Of a stretch of 64,000 bases of DNA, positions 49,470-60,488 are shown piece by piece; position 1 is the stretch's first letter, and every line of letters begins with the position of its first letter. The stretch lies in assembly GCA_019925105.1 (NCBI GenBank), contig JAHGAU010000025.1, forward strand, positions 496,001 to 560,000. Reading direction: 5' to 3'. Both the position numbers and the translations under genes were made by a program. This DNA comes from Niebla homalea (Eukaryota > Ascomycota > Lecanoromycetes > Lecanorales > Ramalinaceae). The notes beneath the pieces were generated by a model. It was not told the DNA's origin. It searched no databases and saw only the letters and a program-made list of their open reading frames with translations.

Positions 49470-51207
49470 CTAAGCAGCCTTAATCCTTGCAATCGTATGC
49501 CTTAACCCCTTCCGATCCCGATCGTTCAGGTAAGCAATATACGACACCGCCACCACGTACACACTCTGCGGAAGATGGGAGCAGGATACCGCGCTCTTGT
49601 CGCTGGTGAGGGTAGACCCGGCCACGCTCAACTCTTCGGCGATTGCCATGATAGCGCACAGGGGGAAAAAGACATCTTCATGACCCTGGGTTTGGCATGT
49701 GACTTCAAACCTTGCCTTCCTGGAAGCGATCTCCTGGTGCGAGGCCAGGTTGCGGTAATCGTAGGTGTAATGATCATCTGAGCCTGTAGCGTGGGTGGGA
49801 GGGTCCCAGGCTTTGTGAACTTCATGGGGCTGCGCGGCGGAGAGTTTCGAGACGGTGGTCTGCTGCCCATCTGCCAGCGGGGTGGAAAGCAAGTCCCGAG
49901 GGTCCTTTGGGAGCTTGATGCTGGAGAGAGCAAGGTTCGCCATTGTGATCTTCCGGCGCGTGGCTTGGGTTACGTTGAGAACGAAGAGCATTTTGGTTTG
50001 GATTTGTTCGCTTTTCCGGTTGAGATTTTGGACCATGCGGAATCGGTCGTCCAAGGAAGATTTGTCGGAGGAGAAGTGGCTCGTGAGAGACTGCATGACG
50101 GATTGGGTGCCGCGTCGATGCCGGAGATCTGTTTCCAGCTCTTGGAGACTTCCCAGGACGCTTTTGATGTCACTTTGCCAACGGATTTCGCGATCGCGGT
50201 CTAGGATGGACATGATCCTCTTGTCAAGCGATATCGAACTCTCTAGGCAGTGTACTTTTAAGATACCCTCGAATTCTGATTGCAGCTTCGCCTCGATGGC
50301 AGTTTCTGTCAGCTTCGGCGCCGGGAGAGACGAGATGTGGAAGAAAATATTGACGTATGATGCAAAGCGGTAGAAGGGTCCCCGCTCGGAGGACTGTGCT
50401 TGATCGTGTATGTATTCCATCTGGACCTGGGATCGGACGAAGGCATCCAGGAAGAGGTGGAGGTGAAAGTTGAGGTTATCGTGATCGATCCAGAGGCCTT
50501 CGATAAACGCAGCTATTTCGTCGACTTGTTGCTGTAATGACAAGGCGCGCAAAGCTAGATCACTTCTATGTCAATACTCATCCGAGGTATGCATAGTAGA
50601 TATTGTTAGGGAATTGTTTACCAATGCTTCCCAACAAACTCTCCTCCGTTCCGAAGCCAGACTGCCAATTCGTGGCAACATGAACCATCGACAAAACCAA
50701 ATCCTTCAGCTCCATCGGCGCAGCCATCAGTTCCGCAACCTCAGACGCCAGACATTGACCCCAGTCTATGAAGAGGGAAGGCTGTGCAAAACCTTGCTCA
50801 TAAAAATCAACAAACCAGGGTGACTTCGGTGCATCGGCCGGCCAGACCAGTGCGGCATCGCAGAAGCTGGTCAGCTTTCTCCGCCAGACCCAGGATGCGC
50901 ATGCGAAGGTGTGGAGCGTGTGGTAGAACAAGCCACTGAGGCCGGTGAGGCAGAGAGCACCCGTGAGGATGACGAGCATGCGCATTGGGAGCTGGTTTGA
51001 ACGGGACGGTTTTGGTGCAGCGTAAGCCAAGTAGCAGCCGGTATGGCGGTGGGTTTCGGGAAGGACTTGGTTGAGCAGTCTGGTCTGGCGAGTGCGAGGC
51101 TGGCACCGAGTGTTATACAGTAACACCCCCGCCACTGACCTGAACCCATAAGTAGAACGGCACATTGCATCCTTGCGACTCTCCTCCAACAACCAGTAAA
51201 ACCACAT
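49470..51207 (-). CDS. Two-exon hypothetical membrane protein, about 556 aa
   Basis: Exon 1 (51207-50622) and exon 2 (50554-49470) join in phase 1 across a 67-nt intron, giving 1,671 nt with no internal stop. Neither exon alone makes a sensible gene: exon 2 has no ATG start and exon 1 stops soon after the donor. From the Met at 51207 there is one clear membrane segment (about residues 77-97, rich in Leu, Gly and Thr), a Trp/Phe-rich stretch, then a long helical, partly charged region (about 325-405) that could be a coiled coil. The C-terminus is basic. I recognise no family. The start is uncertain: in-frame Mets also lie at 51297, which would overlap the neighbour, and 51165. Normal base composition argues for a live host gene. 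Confidence 0.65.
50555..50621 (-). other. 67-nt spliceosomal intron
   Basis: Donor GTAAAC, a CTAAC branch-like sequence 12 nt into the intron, and acceptor ATCTAG. Removing it joins Ile-(G|CT = Ala)-Leu-Arg in frame. An alternative acceptor 11 nt upstream (ACATAG) would put a stop straight after the junction, so this one is preferred. Length and donor fit ascomycete introns. The branch site is unusually far from the acceptor. Confidence 0.65.
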
Positions 51208-51221
51208 TCCCAGTGGTCCCC

Positions 51222-51692
51222 ATGGCAGTGCCACGTCCAGACACGAACCCACTCGGGTGGAACCCACAGCAGCAGGATCTCTACCTCCCCCACCCATGGG
51301 CGCGAAAAATGGCAGCCGAGAAACAGGCCCACTACCAACACGAGACCCTCTCGCACTCACAGATGTGCGACCTGAAAGTTTCCTGTTATCGCAAAGAAGA
51401 AAAGCTACACAAGACCCACACTGGCTATCATCTCCATGAGATCCAGATGTTCTGCCGCGTCTTCGCGGAGAAATGTCCTGAGCTGGGTAAAGAGCTGGGT
51501 TCTCGCGACGAGGACAAGGGGATACAGTGGGAATATCGCGGTTGTTTGCTCTTTGCAGTCGTCTGTTTCTTGATGACTATAGGGTGGGCGTTGAGTAAAG
51601 GGTCGAGACGGGCGGGGATGGTCGGCTGTGTCGCCGTGCTTGCTATCATTATCGGTGGTTGGATATATTATCACGGACCAGGCGCCGTATAA
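51222..51692 (+). CDS. Small protein with two predicted membrane helices, 156 aa
   Basis: ATG at 51222 in CCCCATGGC, a good context. An upstream in-frame Met at 51165 would overlap the divergent gene further. The N-terminal half is hydrophilic, Pro/Gln-rich and then Lys/His-rich, with several Cys (about 49, 55, 78 and 85). Two hydrophobic helices follow at about 108-124 and 131-150, separated by a basic loop, with a short tail. I know no family. It starts 15 bp from the assumed start of the minus-strand gene, so one of the two starts may be wrong or they share a very compact bidirectional promoter. Single exon, no introns seen. Confidence 0.5.
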   Translation: MAVPRPDTNPLGWNPQQQDLYLPHPWARKMAAEKQAHYQHETLSHSQMCDLKVSCYRKEEKLHKTHTGYHLHEIQMFCRVFAEKCPELGKELGSRDEDKGIQWEYRGCLLFAVVCFLMTIGWALSKGSRRAGMVGCVAVLAIIIGGWIYYHGPGAV

Positions 51693-52182
51693 TTGATCGC
51701 TAACGATGTGAGTTGAGATGTGTCATGTTACCCACTTGGAAGGGAGACATAGCTGACTTTGACCTCTCCTTGGATCAGCGATCTGTACACGAGGTTGAGC
51801 TCATGGATTGCAAGATTCAAGCTGTCAGTATTTCTGGAAGCACCACCCAAAAATTGGGAGGGGAGGGGGGAGGGAAAGCTGGGGAGCCAAAGCTAAAGAC
51901 CATGCCCATTATCGCCCTTCTTTTGCTGTATAGGCGCAGAGCCCAAGCATTCTTCCACCTCCCCGTAATTGCCACCATGCTTTTAGCATGCAAGCTCATG
52001 GATCCAGGGCCAGTGCACGCTTCCAGCTTCCCGTGCATGCTATGCCACCATTGTCCTACTGCGGCAGGCCGCATCTGATTCCCCACATGTACTACCGACC
52101 CTTCGCTGTGCAAGCCAAGAGAGAGCCAGCGCCCAAAGCCCACTCAATCCAGATCGAAAAGTCCAAAACCCTACCTATTAAC
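51693..52182. other. Intergenic region of the gene island
   Basis: GC-balanced DNA with a GGGAGGGGAGGGGGGAGGG run near 51857. Overlapping open stretches on both strands (51713-52078 plus, 51817-52143 minus) show no domain, so I do not call them. Confidence 0.45.
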
Positions 52183-52420
52183 AAATGCACCCTCTCAGCA
52201 AATGCACCCTCTCAGCAAATGCACCCTCTCAGCAAATGCACCCTCTCAGCAAATGCACCCTCTCAGCAAATGCACCCTCTCAGCAAATGCACCCTCTCAG
52301 CAAATGCACCCTCTCAGCAAATGCACCCTCTCAGCAAATGCACCCTCTCAGCAAATGCACCCTCTCAGCAAATGCACCCTCTCAGCAAATGCACCCTCTC
52401 AGCAAATGCACCCTCTCAGC
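52183..52420 (+). repeat. 17-bp minisatellite, 14 perfect units
   Basis: AAATGCACCCTCTCAGC repeated 14 times without a visible mismatch. Seventeen is not a multiple of three, so every frame cycles through the same 17-codon peptide. This explains long open stretches in all three plus frames that need not be genes. Confidence 0.95.
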
Positions 52421-52640
52421 AAGCCCTTTGCTCACCCTTCAGCAAGGCCTTCAGCAAAGCCTTCAGCAAGCCTTTTGCTCACCCTTCAGCAAGCCCTTTG
52501 CTCGATCCTCAGCAAGCCCTTTGCTCACCCTTCAGCAAGCCCTTTGCTCACCCTGCAGCAAGCCCTTTGCTCACCCTTCAGCAAGCCCTTTGCTCACCCT
52601 TCAGCAAGCCCTTTGCTCACCCTGCAGCAAGCCCTTTGCG
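52421..52640 (+). repeat. 23-bp minisatellite, about nine units
   Basis: AAGCCCTTTGCTCACCCTTCAGC with variants (CCTGCAGC, GATCCTCAGC) and two 12-bp partial units after the first. It abuts the 17-bp array and shares its CAGCAA joint, so it probably arose from it or by similar slippage. It stays open in several frames. Confidence 0.92.
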
Positions 52641-52762
52641 GAACCCTTTACAAAAGCCTTTACCATAATGCGACGCTCGATGCCCGTATACTCCCACCGC
52701 GACAGGCCCAAAATTACCGTGATTTGGATGGAGAACTCAAAAGTTAAGCAATAGATCTGAAG

Positions 52763-52840
52763 TGGTTTTAGGGGTGGTTCCGGGGGTGGTTTTAGGGGTA
52801 GTTTTAGGGGTAGTTTTAGGGGTGTTTCAGGGTAGTTATC
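52763..52840 (+). repeat. G-rich repeat with TTTTAGGGG core
   Basis: GGTTTTAGGGGTAGT-type units of about 15 bp, roughly five copies including a GGTTCCGGGGG variant. It resembles degenerate telomere-like sequence but is not the TTAGGG array of fungal telomeres. Confidence 0.75.
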
Positions 52841-52929
52841 AGGTTAAATACCATAAAATACAGTTTAAACCCGATATTTTCCTTTTTTCAGTCGTTTAAC
52901 GGTCGTAGGTTTTAACTTAAAAAGTCCGT

Positions 52930-53150
52930 TAATAACCCGTTACACGTTAATAACCCGTTAATAACCAATTAATAACCGATTACCAACCGGTTAATAACCG
53001 ATTACCAACCGGTTAATAACCGACTACCAACCGGTTAATAACCGACTACCAACCGGTTAACAACCGATTACCAACCGGTTAATAACCGATTACCAACCGG
53101 TTAACAACCGGTCAATAACCGGTCGACAACCGACTAATAACCGGGATTTA
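52930..53150 (+). repeat. 22-bp tandem repeat (ACCGGTTAATAACCGATTACCA)
   Basis: About nine or ten units built of two 11-bp halves, RATAACCGRTT and ACCAACCGGTT, with little decay. It forms the right edge of the GC-normal island, directly before mutated gypsy sequence. Confidence 0.88.
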
Positions 53151-53169
53151 ATTGACTTAAAATCTTGAA

Positions 53170-54320
53170 ATGTGGCCTTATAGTATTTTTATACGTATAC
53201 GATAAAGTTAACGTAACTTATAATTAATATATAAAATATCTCTTAATTTCTATATATAACGATTATAAAGAATTTCTAAAAGCTTAAGTATAAACGTTAT
53301 TAATAAAAAAACGAAAATATGTTAAATATATTAATTTAACTATAATTTCATAAAATAAAAATAATTTTTTTTTATAGCGGGATAACGTTAATATCTAAAA
53401 TAAATAGTTTATTAAGCTTTTTAATATTAATAATAAAGCGACCTTTTTCTTTATTAAATATTAAATATTTTTAAATTATAAAAACGGGATAATTAATTAA
53501 TATCGGTTATATAATTTATTATCACCGATTTTATATATATATTTTATTGAAAACATTATTAATAATTTTACGCTTTTTAATATTTTATAAGTAGATTTTC
53601 GTTTTATTAATTAAACGCTATTATTAGTCTATACGGAGCTCTAGCTTTATTTATTTATTTTTAAAAATATCGATAAAACTATTATTTTCTTAAATAATAA
53701 GGTATTTAACGATTAAATTAGCGAACCGCCGTATAGTCGGTATATCGCTATATATTATAATTCCGTTAAGTAACCTGGTCTTTAAGATATTATTAGAGGC
53801 GACGCTATTATTAGAAATAGTAGCTTTAATAAGTTCCGATTATAAGATATTGGATTTTCGTATTTTAATAATATTGTTTAATTTAATAAATTTACGTATA
53901 AGTTTATAGTCCGTATTAATTTGGAAACAATTTTTATAATTTAATTTGGAAATATATTTAAAGCGGAGATATTTAAGTATTTCTATCGGATAATCCGACT
54001 TATTTATTACTTAAATTATATATATAATAGAATTAACGAGGTATAAGTATAGTATTATATCCGTATACTCGTTGGGGATAAATAGGAAGTCTTTGGTATT
54101 AGGTAAAACTAGATCTTTAATAGGTATACGAACTTTAATATACGCGGGTATTATTATCGCTAATTTTATATAAATTTTACGACGGATATCCTGGATATTA
54201 CGTTGTTTAACGTTAATTTATACTATAATTTTATAGCTTTCGATTTAGGCTTATCCCTTAACGATATTAAATATAATACTTTTAAGGCCAGTAATATTAT
54301 TCATAATTAATATGCGTAGG
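53170..54320 (-). pseudogene. Truncated gypsy pol relic (linker and N-terminal RT), inactivated
   Basis: The minus strand reads IIIYSDIPTIRRFANLI near 53770-53720, KTKIY near 53600, IINIKKLNKLFILDI near 53440-53392 and FSFFYxxRLYLSF near 53320-53280. These match, in order, a gypsy pre-RT linker (YGDxxxxxRFxxLI), the RVYPL entry, the RT block VDIRKLNKLVxPDxYPLP and the FFYQWRVH block. The RT then stops at about 53170, before the YxDD box, where the island repeats begin, so about half of pol plus integrase is missing. Confidence 0.7.
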
Positions 54321-54339
54321 TGTTAACCTAACTTTTTTT

Positions 54340-54610
54340 TCTCCGGTTACGGAACCGGCATATGCTTAGATAACGACCGGATTGAACCCGGATCGAATCC
54401 GGTTTAAGACCAGAAAAACCATTCTTTACCCAGATTCTAATGGTTTCGAGCCCAGACCGAGCCCGGATCGAACCCGGATTAATTTGGGATCGAACCCGGA
54501 TTAAACCCGGATAAAGTCGGTTATATACTGGTAAGTAATTTTTTATAACTATTAACCAGTCTAAGCCAGATTTAATCCGGGTTCGATTCCAGATTAATCC
54601 GGGTTCAGTT
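54340..54610. repeat. Hairpin-forming inverted repeat rich in AACCCGGAT
   Basis: The left half holds GGATCGAACCCGGATTAA several times; the right half holds its inverse, TTAATCCGGGTTCGATTCC. The whole block could fold on itself with a loop near 54520-54550. GC is preserved relative to its flanks. It could be a MITE-like element or a leftover inverted pair. Confidence 0.7.
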
Positions 54611-54619
54611 TTAACTTGA

Positions 54620-55700
54620 AACCCTTATAATCTATAAAATTAAAAGAAATAATAAGTATATCGACTTAATAAATTACTATAAAGATATATATTATAATAA
54701 ACTATTATTACCCCCGGAATTACCCCCGGAACTACCCCGGGGATTATACCCTATAAGCCGCCCCGGAATTACGCTTAAAAATTACCCTTAAAGCTATTAT
54801 TAGAGCTCATAATAAATTAATGTCCTAAATATATTCTATTAGTTTATTATTATTATTCTTTTCTTATTCCGGTTTAATAAGAGCTTTAATTATATAAGTA
54901 TTACTTTATAAATTATATAAACTGAAAATACGTTAATCGGTATTTTACTTATAAATAAATATATTAAAAACTGGATTTTATATTTATAATATATAACCGT
55001 TATTATTTAATAGTATAAATAGTTTAATAAGGTTAATAACGAAAAAAGGGTAACATTTATTACGGTATACGTAGAAGATAACCTAATTAAAATGAACCTT
55101 AAGATCGCATATAAAAATAAAGTCTCCGGTATTAAAAACGTGGCGTTAATTATATTTATAGAAGCCTTTATTAAATATTTTACTTTTTAAGGAAAGATAC
55201 TAACTTATTTATAAATATGATTCTTTAAAATTACTTTAAAGGTCTTTTATTAAGGTTAACGACTTTTCTTCCCAAGATATCCTTAAAGGTATTAAGTATT
55301 TATTATAAAAATAAATATTAAAAGGATAAATTTATTAATTTTATAGAACTCTTAATAATAAATAACCCTTATAGTTTAAACCCCGTTAATAATACGTATA
55401 TAAATTAATATTAAAGATCTCCTTTAATAATTTACGTTTTTTTAATATTTTTTTCTTAAAAATTAAAAGATTATTCGTTTAAAGAAGGAAGCTTTTAATA
55501 AGAAAAGGATATATAGAATCTATAAAATTAAGAGCTTTTATTAATTTAAGGTAATTATAATCTTACTTATTAATAAGATTAAGTTTAATTAATAATAAGA
55601 AGATATTACGTGAAAAGAGGTACCTTATTAAATTAAGGGGTATAATATAATCTATTATTCCTTTATATAGCCTATAATTATTAATAAGTATTCTTATACT
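54620..55700. other. AT-rich unassigned region
   Basis: RIP-like DNA. The minus-strand frame described next may extend into it. A CCCCGGAATTACC-type short repeat lies near 54710-54770. Confidence 0.35.
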
Positions 55701-57000
55701 TATAATATACGTATATATACTTTATTTCCCCTGTTAATACGTTTATATTTATTATTAATCTATACTTTAAAGCTTAGTTAAAGAAATAAAAACCTATATA
55801 GAAGTTTAATAGCTTTAATAACTTTTTATATTTATTAAACTTTAACTTTTGTCCTTTTATCTTTTTAATTTTACGTTATAATTTAATAACTATGGTCTTT
55901 AATACGTTAAATAACAGGTTTAATATCGTATTATCCTTGGGGTTATCTTGTTTATCCTTAATTAAGTTATTTTTATTACTTATATATATAACGTCTATAA
56001 AAGTCCAATCCTTACTTATTTAATCGTTATTATCTTATATATTTAATAAAATAATATTATAGGAGCCTAATATAAATTTTTATATTATAGAATAATTAAT
56101 AAGGTCTTTATAAACTTATTAAATGGTAAAAATAATATGACGGACATTAACGGGATTAATATATAATTGGTTGTTAACGATAATATTAAATAAAACGATT
56201 TAAATAAATACTTTAACGATAACTCATAATAAGGTAATCTTAATCTTTATAACCCGCTTAATAATTTATAGAAACGGTAGTTTAAATTAAATAATAATAA
56301 TATATTTACGTAAAATTAATAAGAAAAGAATATTTATTTTATTTACTTTAAATAATAATTATAATTAAATATATTCTAAAGGACTTTAAATATGAAATTA
56401 ATTAGGTAAAAAGTAAAAGTTTTAGAATACTTTAATATATATAATATTATTTTTCTTTATTAAAATTATAATTATTAAGTAATTTTATATAACCTTATTT
56501 AATCCTTTTTATTTTAAATATAATATATTATAAATATATAATTAAATAAGATTAAATAAGGGTATTAATTTAATAATTAATAGATCGTTAACTTTAATAC
56601 CCATTTCTATTATATACTTAACTTAATCCTTAAAGGTTATATTCTGTACCAGCTTTTATTAATAAATAGTTTAATCGTAATATTTACCGTTTTATATAAG
56701 GTTAAAATTAAGGTTATTTCGGTTATTTATTATATATTAATAGGTATAATATCTTTATTTTATATTATATCTTAAAAAGCCGTTATTATTTACTTATTAT
56801 AGTATATCCTTAAAAAAAGCGATAACAAGAGTATATATAGTTATAACCGTATTATTAATAACGAACTCCGTAGTACAATCTAGCTCTTAAATAGGTTTAT
56901 AGAAGGCTTTTATAACGTTATTTAAATCTATATTATAAAGATTAAAGTTAAAAATAAAAACGTTAATAATCTTCTTCCTTTTATTATATAATAAATAAAC
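55700..57000 (-). pseudogene. Unidentified decayed coding region
   Basis: One minus-strand frame reads coherently for more than 1 kb if TAA/TAG are taken as former Gln codons. It contains TPVIAFFKDIL-like, IIEMGIKVNDLLIIKLIPLF and NVLTGEIKYIYVYYKYKN segments. The lack of other stop types argues that it was protein-coding before mutation. I recognise no transposase, RT or helicase motif. It is probably another transposon protein. Confidence 0.4.
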
Positions 57001-57840
57001 AAAAATAAATTAAAAAACTTTAAATACTTAATATATATTCTTATATATATTAAAGTTATTAATAAATAAAAGGTAAAAAAACGATTAATATAATTTTATA
57101 AAGACCTACTTAATATATTTACGGTTAAAGTAATTTATTTTTAATTCGCTTTATATTAAATATATTTATTAAAAAAACTGATAAATATAATTAAGTTTAT
57201 TTAAAATATATTTAATAAAGTACTTATTATCCGCATATAAGTCTTTATAATTAAATTTATTATTATTAAAGAACCGGTCTAGAAAAACCGGAATATACCG
57301 TTCGATTTATTAAAAAAATTTATAACTTCAGGGTCCATTTATAGAAATAACTTGTTTAAACCTTAATAATATAAATCTAAAAAATACCTTATTTAATAAT
57401 AAGATTAATTAATTTACATTAAATTAAAATTATAATAAAATAATTCTTATATTATATATTTTTACCGATAAATATTATTTTAACATACTTATTATTGCCG
57501 TAATTAACTATATTATTAAATATAATTAATTCGCCTTTTTGGATATATAATATTTTACTTAAGGTTAAACGTATTAATAAGCCTTATAAATTTAAGTATT
57601 ATAGTTTTTTTAATTTATTGACGATTTTAATAATATTAAAATATATTTTCCGTATAAGCCTTATTACCGAAAAAATAATTAAGATTAAATCGATTGGATT
57701 ATATTAATATTATTATATTAAACGTTCAATTTAAATATATATTTAACCTTTTATCTTCTTAATGAAAAAAGGCTGTTTCTTAATCTTAACTTATACTAAA
57801 CGTTATATAAGTTATACTAAAGGTAAATACCGACGTACTT
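57000..57840. other. AT-rich unassigned region
   Basis: No recognised coding blocks; probably the upstream part of the same decayed element. Confidence 0.3.
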
Positions 57841-57841
57841 G

Positions 57842-57934
57842 CCGCTTTAATATATTGAGTTTATAAGGTAGCATACGGATTTTATCCTCGTTTATATACT
57901 ACCTCGTAAACTTAATATATTAAAACGGTCTTAC
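57842..57934. repeat. Short hairpin with about 34-bp arms
   Basis: CCGCTTTAATATATTGAGTT plus TATAAGGTAGCATA pairs with the inverse copy ending in TATTAAAACGG, around a loop of about 20 bp. The few mismatches are G-T type, as mutation of a once perfect palindrome would give. Confidence 0.75.
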
Positions 57935-57939
57935 GATCT

Positions 57940-58850
57940 AAAGAATTTTACGTAATTTAATATATTTATTTTTCGATTAATTAATTTTTTCAAATTAAAA
58001 ATATAAAACGATAGAAAACGGTAAAAATAACATATTTTTTTTACCTATTTATATTATATATTTATAAAACGGGGTTAAAGATAATAACCATAATAACAAA
58101 GGCTAGTAAAATATTAATAAAAGTAATAAATCTTATAATATTAATGAAAGTATTAAATTTTTATTATTATTTAAATCCTCCTTACTATTATTATTATTGC
58201 TATTTGGGGGATTTAGATTTTTAACGAGGTTCCAGAATATTAATAGGTACGTATCTTATAAAATATTATAATTGTCACTAGACTAAGTATTAATATTAAT
58301 ATATTATACTTTTAATATATAATTAATTAAATAATTATGATAAATAAATTCTTATTCATATTTATATTATAGATTTAGTTAACCTTTTCTAAATTAATAT
58401 TATTATTATTTTCGTTTTCAAATTTATACTTATTATTAAAGCCGTTAAATCTTAAATATCCGTAAAAACCTATAAAAGGTAAATTTTTATAAAAGTTTTC
58501 CGTAAATTATAAATTGTTGTCGTTTAATAAAAGGATTAATAATAATATTAATAAGACTTTAATAATTATAAAATCCGGAATAATAACCTCTAATAATGTA
58601 ACGGTTAACTTCCTTAATAAGATTTTAATAGGTATATTATTTAAAACATCTGCTTACGTTAATATATTTAATGGAAGTATCGATGGAATATTAATAAGCA
58701 GTTAATCCTTTAATAAAGGTATAACGGGCTCGGTAAGTTCTATTAAGATAGTTAATAATTATTCCGATTAAGGATACGTATAATTTAATAATAGCTATTA
58801 TAAAGTAGCTTATCTCGTACTACGTAGCAAAGGATAATAAGAACTTATAC
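57940..58850. other. AT-rich unassigned region
   Basis: Mutated DNA with an open stretch of 63 codons on the plus strand (58514-58705) that lacks any domain. I take it to be chance. Confidence 0.35.
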
Positions 58851-59090
58851 TCTCGTCTATATTTTCGTCTACACTCTCGTCTACAGGCTTATCAAGCTCA
58901 TTTAGAAACTCGTTTAAAGGCTCGTCTATAAGCTCGTCTACAAGCTCGTCTGGAGGCTCGTTTATACTCTTGTCTATAGGCTCGTTAGGCTTATTAAGCT
59001 CGTCTACAAACTCGTTTACAGGCTTATTAGGTTCGTTTATACTTTTATCTGTATTCTCGTTTATACTTTCTTATAATTCCGAGTCTACAC
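58850..59090 (-). repeat. 12-bp CTCGTCTAYARG repeat, formerly coding an acidic peptide on the minus strand
   Basis: About fifteen degenerate 12-bp units. On the minus strand they read as repeats of DELVDE, DEPLNE and NEPNKP type, an acidic low-complexity tract of a lost protein. The strand agrees with the unidentified relic at 55700-57000. Confidence 0.65.
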
Positions 59091-59758
59091 CTATGGGATC
59101 TTATTATATTTTTCCCGACCGGGAACAATTCATAAGATGAAAACGTTAATTTATATAGAATTAAAATAATAAGAATAAAGATATAAAAAAATAAAACGGA
59201 AATAAAAATATAAGAGGATAAAATTAATAAGGTAAAAAATAGTAATAATAGTAACTTCCTATTATAAATAATAAATATATATTATAGAAAATATAAAAGT
59301 AAATAATAATTTAATTCTATTTATAATATTTAATATGAATATTAAGGGTTATACTACCCTCCTTATTATAATAATATTATTAATATTAGAAATTTACTTA
59401 ATAAATTAAAAGTTAATATTAAAAAGTAAATATATATTAATTATTCTTATAGTTAAGTCGAAGAAATTAAAATCTATAAAAGGCTATAATAACCCTTTTA
59501 GCCTATTATAATAATTCCCTTATATATAGTCTTAATTAAATATTAAACCATATTTAACGAACTTAATAATATAATATCTTTATTAAATAAGGGAATAAAG
59601 CTATTAACGATTATAATAAAGTTATCCTTTCTTAAGATATAATCAGAAAATATAATAATAATTTCATTCGGATTATTTGGGTTCTTAAATATTTTCCGAT
59701 TAAATATTATTATAAATTCTAGAATAACTTTATCAATAATATGCTTAAGTTATCTTAT
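59090..59758. other. AT-rich unassigned region
   Basis: No recognised feature. It ends at the left duplication of the short LTR element. Confidence 0.4.
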
Positions 59759-59763
59759 ATTAA

Positions 59764-59926
59764 TGTCAGGTACTGAGAGTACTGAGGTAAAAAGTGGGTG
59801 TAATATATATGATGGTTGTCTACCTAGCTATGAAGGTACGCAATATAAGTGTGCGCGCCAAGCCACTATACCCCTTTGGGTACTAGTGCCCGATAAGCTC
59901 TTGGTATACGTACGTTGCACATAATA
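59764..59926 (-). repeat. LTR of the short element (left)
   Basis: 163 bp. Plus strand starts TGTCAGGTACTGAGAG and ends GCACATAATA. It differs from the right copy by transitions such as GTATAC for GCATGC. Confidence 0.88.
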
Positions 59927-60488
59927 AATATACCACAAAAAGAAAGACCGCAACGCCCTCGTTGCGACGGTAAGGTTGAAGTCTCCATTGCTAAGAGCGG
60001 CTCCGGGGCCAGGGAATAAGTATAACTCGCGCCGAGCATACTGGGGAAGTGAAAATATATTGTGGTTATTAAGCATTAAGGTACTATAGTATTAAAATAT
60101 TGAAAAAACCGTATGCCGAAGGATTATCGTAAAGACATAGTGTTAACCCGGGAAATAGTCGTGGATTTAAGTGTTTTATAATTAAGCTGAATCGCTTAAA
60201 TCCGTGATGTCCGTAGATTAGCCGAGGCGGGTCTTATTTGGCCAGCCGTACGGAGGGGGTAATCCTTATAAGTATGGCAAGGCTTCAACTATTATCCAGC
60301 CGATTTAAGTATACCTTTATTAAAGGATTGCTTATTTAAGCCTTGATCTTTTGAACCTCCCGTGCGACGTCCGCCATAATGCGGGTGGCGGCCTTGCGGA
60401 GCTCTTTATTATTGTCTTTAATAGTGCTTCTATAGTTGTCTACTGTAGATGTATGTGGCTTAACTGAGGGCTTTTTCTTATGCTTAAT

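Noticed and set aside
49575..50373. Several open frames on the plus strand and in other minus frames
   Set aside because: They are shadows of exon 2 of the minus-strand gene, which is longer and joins in frame with exon 1 through a plausible intron.
52183..52420. Possible CRISPR array
   Set aside because: Units are contiguous with no spacers, and the context is eukaryotic.
51988..52754. Three overlapping long plus-strand open frames
   Set aside because: They arise because the 17- and 23-bp repeats lack stops and shift frame each unit. The peptides are the same repeat in three phases, with no unique domain.
52763..52840. Telomere
   Set aside because: The TTTTAGGGG units are about 15 bp, few and internal, not a TTAGGG array at a chromosome end.
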